A stretch of DNA of 35,575 bases from Candidatus Enterenecus stercoripullorum (GTDB taxonomy: Bacteria; Bacillota; Clostridia; Oscillospirales; Oscillospiraceae): contig DVKM01000104.1 of assembly GCA_018716015.1 (NCBI GenBank), positions 1 through 35,575 of the forward strand, written 5' to 3'. The position numbers were made by a program, and so were the translations under genes. Shown here piece by piece: positions 30,457-35,575 of this stretch. Numbering within the stretch: the stretch's first letter is position 1; each line of letters opens with the position of its first letter. A model generated the notes under the pieces. That model was not told the origin of the DNA. It saw only the letters and a list, made by a program, of their open reading frames with translations, and did no database searches.

Positions 30457-31242
30457 TCAGTGGGCGTGGCCGTGGCTGAAGATGAGCAGGATGCCCAGGG
30501 CAAAGCCCAACACCGTGGCGAGGATGGCCCATTTGGAGCGCCATTGCCGGTAGGCCTCCGGTAGCAGCTCGAAAAAGACCACATAGAGCATGGCACCGCC
30601 GGCGATGCTCATGATGACGGCCAGCGCCAGAGGGGTATGGCTGCCGATGAAGTAGCCGATGAGTGCGCCGGCCACTGTGGGCAGACCGCTGAGAGCGGCC
30701 ACGGCGATGGCGGCGCGGGCCTTAGAGCCGTCATGGAGCAGGGGGATGGCAATGCTCATCCCCTCCGGAATGTTGTGCAGGCCGATGGTGACTGCGGCAA
30801 GGATGCTGGCGTAGCTGATGCCCTCGGCCGCCACGGTGGTCCCTACCGCCATACCCACCGGCATATTGTGCAGGGCCACCGCCGCAGCCAGAACGATGCC
30901 CGCGGTATGCAGGTCATGGTGACCGCAGGCGCAGTGGTGGGGGTCGCTGTCATCCGCGTGGTGCGCGCTTTTGTCGATCCAGCAGTTGAGCAGGAAGGTG
31001 ATGGTAAAGCCGGCGACCAGAAAGATGGGGGGCAGATAAACGCTGTCGGTGGTCTCCATGGCCTCGGGCACCATATCAAAGGACACGATACACAGCATCA
31101 GACCTGCCGTGAAGGAGAGCAGCAGGCTGGTGGCCTGGGGGGATTCCCTCTTAAACAGCGTGGCCAGTCCGCCGCCCAGGGAAAGCCCACCCACCCCGGT
31201 GACCAGGGTGAGCAGGACGATGAAGAAAAGGGTTTGTGGCAT
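30457..31242 (-). CDS. ZIP family divalent metal transporter
   Basis: 261-aa, eight-helix importer for zinc or related divalent cations (iron, manganese). The cytosolic variable loop is rich in metal ligands, HHADDSDPHHCACGHHDLH. The helix IV and V signatures are present: ALHNMPVGMAVG and GLHNIPEGMSIAIPLL (HNxPEG). I start at ATG 31242, which follows AAAGGAG by nine bases; the frame extends seven codons upstream to a TTG without a better signal. It lies 75 bp downstream of the arsR-type gene on the same strand, suggesting that the regulator controls the transporter. Metal specificity cannot be read from sequence. Confidence 0.91.
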   Translation of the reverse strand: MPQTLFFIVLLTLVTGVGGLSLGGGLATLFKRESPQATSLLLSFTAGLMLCIVSFDMVPEAMETTDSVYLPPIFLVAGFTITFLLNCWIDKSAHHADDSDPHHCACGHHDLHTAGIVLAAAVALHNMPVGMAVGTTVAAEGISYASILAAVTIGLHNIPEGMSIAIPLLHDGSKARAAIAVAALSGLPTVAGALIGYFIGSHTPLALAVIMSIAGGAMLYVVFFELLPEAYRQWRSKWAILATVLGFALGILLIFSHGHAH

Positions 31243-31317
31243 AGGGGAACGCTCCTTTGTCAAAGTGAAAGAAAGTACATGAAGTCATCGCCAGGGAAGG
31301 ACAAGAGCAGAAGCGCT

Positions 31318-31680
31318 TCACGGAGCGGGGCAGGCAATCTCCACCATGGCCTCGATCATGTGATGCAGCAGCTGAGCCTGCTGGGTTTGGGCCGCTTTGT
31401 AGTATACCTCTTTCCCGTCCCTGCGGCTGACGATGAGACCGCTGGTTTTTAGCTGCCGCAGGTGGTGGGAGACCGCAGGGCTGCTCATATCCATCATGGA
31501 GGAGAGGTTGATGACGCATTCCTCACAATGGCACAAAAGCCAGAAAATTCGAATCCGGCTTCCGTCGCCCAGCTGCTTGAAGATGTCGGCTACAGTCTGA
31601 AATTCCTCCAGCCTGGGAACGCGTTCCAGGAACTGTTCAAACTTTTGGCCATGATCATGGGGCAGGTTTCTTGCTGCCAT
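31318..31680 (-). CDS. ArsR/SmtB-family metal-responsive repressor
   Basis: 120-aa winged-helix dimer that leaves DNA when metal binds. The recognition HTH is MMDMSSPAVSHHLRQLKTSG with the wing VSRRDGKEVYYK. A cysteine group in the alpha3 region, LLCHCEECVINL, resembles the CxC/CxxC metal site of ArsR and CadC proteins, and the N-terminus has HDH. A C-terminal Cys (IACPAP) and paired His (LLHHMIEAM) in alpha5 could form a second, zinc-type site. ATG 31680 follows GGAGAG. It is first in a likely operon with the ZIP gene and divergent from feoA. Its inducer is uncertain: Zn, Cd, Pb or As(III). Confidence 0.9.
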   Translation of the reverse strand: MAARNLPHDHGQKFEQFLERVPRLEEFQTVADIFKQLGDGSRIRIFWLLCHCEECVINLSSMMDMSSPAVSHHLRQLKTSGLIVSRRDGKEVYYKAAQTQQAQLLHHMIEAMVEIACPAP

Positions 31681-31755
31681 AAAACATCTCTCCGTCGTAA
31701 AATTTTGCGCGGCGGGGCAGAACCAGGCCCACCCGCAGCCTTTCCCGCTGGAGCC

Positions 31756-31784
31756 AGTATATACAATCGGGCGAAAAAAGTCAA
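31756..31784 (-). promoter_or_regulatory. Promoter of the arsR-zip operon
   Basis: On the minus strand TTGACT (31784-31779) and TATACT (31761-31756) with 17-bp spacing, about 75 bp from the ATG. I see no good palindromic ArsR operator here, and not the TTAAACAATTGTTTAA-like site found further right. Confidence 0.82.
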
Positions 31785-31860
31785 CGGATCCTCCGCGTGT
31801 GCCTGTATCCGCCGGGGATTTGCGGCTTCAGGGTAAAATTTTGGGAGGAGAGTGGGTTTG

Positions 31861-31914
31861 AGTGGCAAGAGTTGTGGCGGGGGGCTTGCCACTTTACCCT
31901 ATGTGCGCTAAGAT
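31861..31914 (+). promoter_or_regulatory. feo promoter with overlapping inverted repeat
   Basis: TTGCCA (31886-31891) and TAAGAT (31909-31914) with 17-bp spacing form a promoter about 45 bp before feoA. A perfect 9-bp inverted repeat AGTGGCAAG (31861-31869) / CTTGCCACT (31885-31893) covers the -35 box, a position suited to a repressor. It does not resemble the Fur box or DtxR/IdeR consensus that I know. Confidence 0.6.
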
Positions 31915-31958
31915 AGGAGACGCAGATTTCATAAGAGAAAATAAGGAGGGAGACGCCA

Positions 31959-32183
31959 ATGCTGTTGAAGGACGCGCAGATTGGACAAACCTGTGTGGTG
32001 CAGGAGATTCACCTGCCCTTTCAGATGGAACGGCGGCTGGAAGCGCTTGGAATGACCAAGGATACGCCGGTCTGCGTTGTGAACCGGAAGGGGAAAGGCA
32101 TTTTGATTGTCAAACTGCGGGGTGCCCGGTTTGCCCTGGGATATCATATCACAAAAAATATTGAAGTGAGGTGCGCCCAATGA
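31959..32183 (+). CDS. feoA: Ferrous iron transport protein A
   Basis: 74-aa SH3-like cytosolic partner of FeoB. It shows QIGQTCVVQEI, the MERRLEALGMTKDTPV motif (RRLxxLGM, typical FeoA), KGKGILIVKLRGARFALG and a final strand. The ATG follows AAGGAGGGAG. Its stop overlaps the feoB start (ATGA). Many clostridial Feo operons carry two FeoA copies; only one is present here. Confidence 0.95.
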   Translation: MLLKDAQIGQTCVVQEIHLPFQMERRLEALGMTKDTPVCVVNRKGKGILIVKLRGARFALGYHITKNIEVRCAQ

Positions 32184-34222
32184 GCGGGGAGATGACCATT
32201 GGGTTTATTGGGAACCCGAATTGTGGGAAGACCACCCTATTTAACGCCTATACGGGGGCCAACCTGAAGGTGGCCAACTGGCCGGGGGTGACGGTGGAAA
32301 AGGTGGAGGGGGCCATCCAGGACCACGGGATGGAGATTCACCTAGTAGATCTGCCTGGTACATACAGCCTGACCTCCTATACCATGGAGGAGACGGTGTC
32401 CCGGCAGTTCATCCTCAGCGATGAGGTGGACGTGATGATCAATGTGGTGGACGCGTCCACGCTGGAGCGCAGCTTGTACCTGACGCTGCAGCTGCTGGAG
32501 CTGGGCAAGCCGGTGGTGCTGGCCCTGAATATGATGGACATTGTAGAGAAGCGGGGCATGGAGATCGACCTGCACCGGCTGCCGGAGATGCTGGGCATTC
32601 CGGTGATTCCAGTGTCCGCCCGGAAGCGCCGGGGGCTGGATATTCTGCTTCACGCCGCCATTCACCACAAAGGGGCTACCGGCCCGGATAAGCTGATCCA
32701 TGACCACAAATACACCTCTCAGCATCCCCATGATCACCATGCGGAATACACCATGGTCTATTCCGACGAGATTGAGGGTAAGATCGACCAGATTATCGCG
32801 GAACTAAAGCGCCGTTATCCGGCCCTGAAAAATGACCGGTGGCATGCCCTGAAGCTGTTGGAGGGGGATAAGGAAATCACAGAGAAGTACCCGGTGGACC
32901 TGCCCCAGGTGCTAGATCGAAATTACGAGTCGGACATCATCAACCAGAAGTATGATTTTATCGGTGAGATCATTGATGAGGTACTGCTCCACAAGCAAAA
33001 GCAGGACATGCTCACCGAGCATGTGGATAAGGTGCTTACCCATAAGATCTGGGGTATCCCGGCTTTTCTGGGGATTATGGCCGTCACCTTTTTCCTTACC
33101 TTCACAGTGGGAGATTGGATCAAGGGATATTTTGAACTGTTCATTGGCTGGCTGTCCGATGTGGCCAGCAGCGGGCTGGCCGCTGCCAATGTGAGCGATG
33201 TGGTCACCTCCCTGGTGGTGGACGGCGTCATTGCCGGCGTAGGCACCATCGTGACCTTCCTGCCCAACATCCTGATTTTGTTCCTCTGTCTGGCCCTGTT
33301 GGAGGACAGCGGTTATATGGCCCGGGTGGCCTATGTGATGGAGGGCGTCATGACCAAGCTGGGCCTGTCCGGCAAGGCGTTCATTCCTATGCTGCTGGGC
33401 TTTGGCTGTACGGTGCCCGCCATTATGGCCTCCCGCGCCCTGGAGAATCAGCGGGACCGGTACAAGGTGATGCTGGTCACTCCCTTTATGAGCTGCAACG
33501 CACGGCTGACCATTTACATCCTGTTTGCTGAGATGTTCTTCGGCGATAACGCCATGCTGGTGGCCTACTCCATGTACCTGATCGGCATTTTGGTGGCTAT
33601 CCTGGTATCTGCGGTGATCCACTTGCTGGATCGGAAAAAGAGCGTGAACTATCTGATTATGGAGCTGCCAGAGTACAAGCTGCCGGACGCCAGGACGGTG
33701 GCCATCTATGTCTGGGAAAAGGTGAAGGACTACCTGGGCAAAGCGGGCACCACCATCTTTCTGGCCACGCTGATCATCTGGGTGGTACTGAACTTTGGCC
33801 CCCAAGGCTACACCAGCGACATGAGCGGCAGCTTCGGCGCGATCATCGGCCGGTGGCTGGTGCCGGTATTTGCCCCCATCGGCCTGGGCTTCTGGCAGAT
33901 CGTGGTGGCGCTGATTGCCGGCATCTCCGCCAAGGAGGTGGTGGTATCCAGCTGTGCGGTGCTCTTCGGCGTGGTCAACGCCAGCTCTCCCGAGGGGATG
34001 AGCGCCTTCTCCGCCGCTCTGGAGGGGATCGGGTTCGGGCAGTTCAACGCCTTCTGCCTGATGGTGTTCTGTCTGTTGTACATCCCCTGCGCCGCCACCC
34101 TGGCCACCATCCGCAAGGAGTCGGGCAGCTGGGCCTGGATGGGATTCACTGCCCTATTCCAGCTGGCCGTGGCGTGGATGGTCACCTTCCTGATCTACCA
34201 AATTGGCATGTTCCTGTTCTGA
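32180..34222 (+). CDS. feoB: Ferrous iron transporter B
   Basis: 680-aa membrane Fe(II) importer with an N-terminal G-domain. G1 is GNPNCGKT (11-18), G2 region NWPGVTVEKVEG, G3 DLPGTYSL, G4 NMMD; a GDI helical domain follows to ~275. The membrane part has paired gate regions including GFGCTVPAIMASRALEN and SAKEVVVSSCAVLFG, with the conserved Cys of FeoB. A His-rich stretch, HDHKYTSQHPHDHH (~173-186), lies between the G and GDI domains and could bind metal. ATG 32180 follows GAGGTG; the ATG-less extension upstream is unnecessary. It is coupled to feoA and followed by a Cys-rich small protein. Confidence 0.97.
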   Translation: MSGEMTIGFIGNPNCGKTTLFNAYTGANLKVANWPGVTVEKVEGAIQDHGMEIHLVDLPGTYSLTSYTMEETVSRQFILSDEVDVMINVVDASTLERSLYLTLQLLELGKPVVLALNMMDIVEKRGMEIDLHRLPEMLGIPVIPVSARKRRGLDILLHAAIHHKGATGPDKLIHDHKYTSQHPHDHHAEYTMVYSDEIEGKIDQIIAELKRRYPALKNDRWHALKLLEGDKEITEKYPVDLPQVLDRNYESDIINQKYDFIGEIIDEVLLHKQKQDMLTEHVDKVLTHKIWGIPAFLGIMAVTFFLTFTVGDWIKGYFELFIGWLSDVASSGLAAANVSDVVTSLVVDGVIAGVGTIVTFLPNILILFLCLALLEDSGYMARVAYVMEGVMTKLGLSGKAFIPMLLGFGCTVPAIMASRALENQRDRYKVMLVTPFMSCNARLTIYILFAEMFFGDNAMLVAYSMYLIGILVAILVSAVIHLLDRKKSVNYLIMELPEYKLPDARTVAIYVWEKVKDYLGKAGTTIFLATLIIWVVLNFGPQGYTSDMSGSFGAIIGRWLVPVFAPIGLGFWQIVVALIAGISAKEVVVSSCAVLFGVVNASSPEGMSAFSAALEGIGFGQFNAFCLMVFCLLYIPCAATLATIRKESGSWAWMGFTALFQLAVAWMVTFLIYQIGMFLF

Positions 34223-34230
34223 ACAGGAAC
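34210..34230 (+). repeat. Perfect 10-bp inverted repeat at the feoB 3' end
   Basis: GTTCCTGTTC-T-GAACAGGAAC spans the feoB stop codon. It has no T run after it and is followed at once by GGGAGGAG, the ribosome site of the next gene. It could be an mRNA-stabilising or translation-tuning hairpin. Confidence 0.7.
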
Positions 34231-34244
34231 GGGAGGAGAAGCGC

Positions 34245-34433
34245 ATGGAATCCATCGTTGTGATTGTCTGCCTGCTGGTCTGCTGCGCCCTGGCCATCTG
34301 GCGCGTGACGGTGCGCAGGCAAAAGGGCAGTTGGGACTGCGCCCACTGCCCCTGGCGAGGTACGGACCACTGCCAGCGGGACGGGGATTCCGGGCCTGGC
34401 TGGAGCGATTTTGCACCGGACAAAAAAGATTGA
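34245..34433 (+). CDS. FeoB-associated Cys-rich membrane protein
   Basis: 62 aa with one N-terminal membrane helix (SIVVIVCLLVCCALAIW) and a cytosolic tail containing WDCAHCPWRGTDHC, the CxxC...C pattern of small Feo-linked proteins (FeoC-like position, FeoB-associated Cys-rich family). Role probably in Fe(II) handling or FeoB regulation; not established. ATG 34245 follows GGGAGGAG. Confidence 0.85.
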   Translation: MESIVVIVCLLVCCALAIWRVTVRRQKGSWDCAHCPWRGTDHCQRDGDSGPGWSDFAPDKKD

Positions 34434-34441
34434 AAAAACAG

Positions 34442-34500
34442 TTGACAGGATGGTCCTCAAGGTGTATGATACAGCCAAAGATTAAATAATTGTTTAATTG
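34442..34500 (+). promoter_or_regulatory. Promoter plus palindromic operator before the HMA gene
   Basis: TTGACA (34442-34447) and TATGAT (34465-34470) with a 17-bp spacer. The site TAAATAATTGTTTAATTG (34483-34500) starts about 12 bp after the -10 and so would block early transcription. It is close to the perfect palindrome TTAAACAATTGTTTAA and matches a second site at 34819-34836 at 16 of 18 bases. AT-rich dyads like this are typical of ArsR/SmtB-family operators. Confidence 0.75.
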
Positions 34501-34532
34501 AATATAATTTGATCGAAAGGGGAACCATCACC

Positions 34533-34751
34533 ATGAAAAAGACCTACAAAATTGATGTGGACTGTGCCAACTGCGCCAATAAGATGGAGGAGGCCGCCAG
34601 AAAGACGGAAGGCGTCCAGGCAGTCACGGTGAATTTTATGGCGCTGAAGATGGTCGTGGAGTTTGCTGAGGGTCATGACCCCAAAGCCGTCATGGAGCAG
34701 GTGCGGAAGAACTGCAAAAGAGTGGAAAGCGACTGCGAAGTCTATCTTTAA
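34533..34751 (+). CDS. Free-standing HMA-domain metallochaperone
   Basis: 72-aa single heavy-metal-associated domain with ferredoxin-like fold. The metal site is DVDCANCANKMEEAARK, CxxC preceded by Asp, the variant seen in Zn/Cd/Pb-type domains more than in copper chaperones (usually MxCxxC). VQAVTVNFMALKMVVEF is the middle strand pair. ATG 34533 follows GAAAGGGG. It has its own promoter/operator and a terminator-like hairpin, then the P-type ATPase gene. It likely delivers or senses metal for the ATPase, which lacks its own N-terminal HMA domain. Confidence 0.9.
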   Translation: MKKTYKIDVDCANCANKMEEAARKTEGVQAVTVNFMALKMVVEFAEGHDPKAVMEQVRKNCKRVESDCEVYL

Positions 34752-34783
34752 GACCGCTGGAAAGACTGGTTTTTGGAAAGGAG

Positions 34784-34810
34784 AGCGCCCTTGGGGCGCT
34801 TCCTTTTCCT
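34784..34810 (+). terminator. Intrinsic terminator after the HMA gene
   Basis: Stem AGCGCCC / GGGCGCT with TTG loop, followed by TCCTTTTCCTT. The stem is modest and the T tract interrupted, so partial read-through into the ATPase gene is likely. Confidence 0.6.
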
Positions 34811-34818
34811 TCGATAAA

Positions 34819-34836
34819 TAAACAATTGCTTAATTG
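34819..34836 (+). promoter_or_regulatory. Second copy of the metal-operator-like palindrome, before the ATPase
   Basis: TAAACAATTGCTTAATTG, 16 of 18 identical to 34483-34500. It lies 24 bp before the ATPase ATG. I see no strong promoter between the terminator and this site; a weak TTGGGG...TAAATA pair (34791-34820) overlaps the terminator. Confidence 0.72.
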
Positions 34837-34860
34837 TGGAATGAGATTGAGGTGTTGATC

Positions 34861-35575
34861 ATGAGCAAGAAGCAGAAAAATATGCTGGCCAGAATTGTCG
34901 TGGCGGCGGTTTTGCTGGTTGCGCTGAACTTTGTGCCGGTGGAGGGATGGCTCCGATTTGTGTTGTATCTGGTGCCCTATCTGGTGATCGGCTATGACAT
35001 TCTGATCAAGGCGGGGAAGGGAATTCGAAACCGCCAGGTTTTTGACGAGAACTTTTTGATGGCTGTGGCCACCATCGGCGCCATTGCCCTGGCTTTGTAT
35101 GAAGGCAGCGGAGACTATACCGAGGCCATCGCGGTGATGCTGTTCTACCAGGTGGGAGAGTGGTTTCAGAGCTATGCCGTGGGCAAGAGCCGCCGGAACA
35201 TCAGCGAGCTGATGGACATCCGCCCCGACTATGCCAACGTGGAGCGGGAGGGCAAACTGGAGCAGGTGGATCCAGACGAGGTAGCCATCGGTACAGTCAT
35301 TGTGGTCCAGCCTGGTGAGAAGGTGCCCATTGACGGTGTGGTGGCGAAAGGAAACTCCACCCTGAACACCGCTGCCCTCACCGGAGAGTCTTTGCCCCGG
35401 GAAGTGAAGGCCGGAGACGAGATCATCAGCGGATGCATCAACATGACCGGAGTGCTGAAGATTCGTACTACCAAGGAGTTTGGGGAATCCACTGTGTCCA
35501 AGATCCTGGATCTGGTGGAGAACGCCTCCTCCCGCAAGTCACGGTCTGAGAACTTTATCTCTAGGTTCGCCCGGA
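34861..35575 (+). CDS. P1B-type heavy-metal-translocating ATPase, 5' part (window ends inside gene)
   Basis: 238 residues are visible and open to the window edge; a full pump would be about 620 aa. It begins MSKKQKNMLARIVVAAVLLV with no HMA domain, then membrane helices including FLMAVATIGAIALALYEG, the AVMLFYQVGEWFQ helix pair, VGKSRRNISELMDI and the actuator domain with VVQPGEKVPIDGVV and the TGES motif (174-177). The metal-site helix (CPC type) and the phosphorylation motif DKTGT are beyond the edge, so metal specificity is open. The Zn/Cd/Pb (ZntA/CadA) group is most likely given helix sequences and the adjacent HMA protein. ATG 34861 follows GAGGTG. Confidence 0.93.
   Translation, partial: MSKKQKNMLARIVVAAVLLVALNFVPVEGWLRFVLYLVPYLVIGYDILIKAGKGIRNRQVFDENFLMAVATIGAIALALYEGSGDYTEAIAVMLFYQVGEWFQSYAVGKSRRNISELMDIRPDYANVEREGKLEQVDPDEVAIGTVIVVQPGEKVPIDGVVAKGNSTLNTAALTGESLPREVKAGDEIISGCINMTGVLKIRTTKEFGESTVSKILDLVENASSRKSRSENFISRFAR

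Noticed and set aside
1-35575. CRISPR arrays, tRNA/rRNA genes, transposases, prophage or integrase genes
   Set aside because: None seen on either strand; the only repeats are the smc 3' duplicate, the LCP tandem repeat, the twin operators and hairpins listed.

Overview
The window is about 35.6 kb of GC-rich, gene-dense chromosome from a low-redundancy Firmicute genome. The most likely source is a Clostridia member of the Oscillospiraceae (Flavonifractor / Pseudoflavonifractor / Lawsonibacter type). Supporting signs are strong AGGAGG-type ribosome binding sites, occasional TTG and GTG starts, Firmicutes gene order (yhbY-nadD-yqeK-rsfS, smc-ftsY, pheB-hom-lysC), a TagO/MnaA/LCP wall-polymer set and a FeoA/FeoB/Cys-rich membrane protein iron operon. 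The genus is inferred from gene content and base composition, not from a search. There are no rRNA or tRNA genes, CRISPR arrays, transposases or phage genes.

Layout. 0-1.35 kb (minus): purE and the start of purC, behind a leader holding a candidate 23-residue peptide and an intrinsic terminator just upstream of purE. 1.4-6.4 kb: a glycosyltransferase, a PAP2 phosphatase, tcdA, a membrane-anchored parvulin-type foldase, a structured RNA that fits 6S RNA, and a DUF1292 protein. 6.5-12.7 kb (plus): a class A penicillin-binding protein with unusual cysteine clusters, then pheB-hom-lysC closed by a strong terminator. 12.8-26.9 kb (plus): a long co-directional run with small gaps: smc, ftsY, a tiny membrane ORF, rph, rdgB, a small zinc-ribbon protein, yhbY, a fused nadD-yqeK, an LCP wall-polymer ligase, rsfS, trpS, a TagO/WecA-type transferase, UDP-GlcNAc 2-epimerase and an anchored extracytoplasmic protein. 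26.9-28 kb (minus): three small genes of unknown function. 28-31.3 kb: a YfcE-type phosphodiesterase, DUF378, cytidine deaminase, an unknown polytopic membrane protein and a ZIP transporter. 31.3-35.6 kb: metal homeostasis, with an ArsR regulator (minus), feoA-feoB-FeoB-associated Cys-rich protein, a free-standing HMA metallochaperone and the first 238 residues of a P1B-type ATPase.

Themes. Wall synthesis recurs (PBP1, PAP2 lipid phosphatase, foldase, TagO, MnaA, LCP protein). The right end is a metal-handling block combining ZIP import, Feo ferrous import, ArsR sensing and HMA/P-type efflux. The observations most worth a second look are: (i) a second, mostly synonymously diverged copy of the last 19 codons of smc, 159 bp downstream of the gene; (ii) a near-identical 18-bp palindromic operator in front of both the HMA gene and the ATPase gene; (iii) the peptide-plus-terminator leader of purEC; (iv) a 9-bp inverted repeat over the -35 box of the feo promoter; (v) the uncharacterised three-gene minus-strand cluster. 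I saw no clearly novel defence or mobile system.
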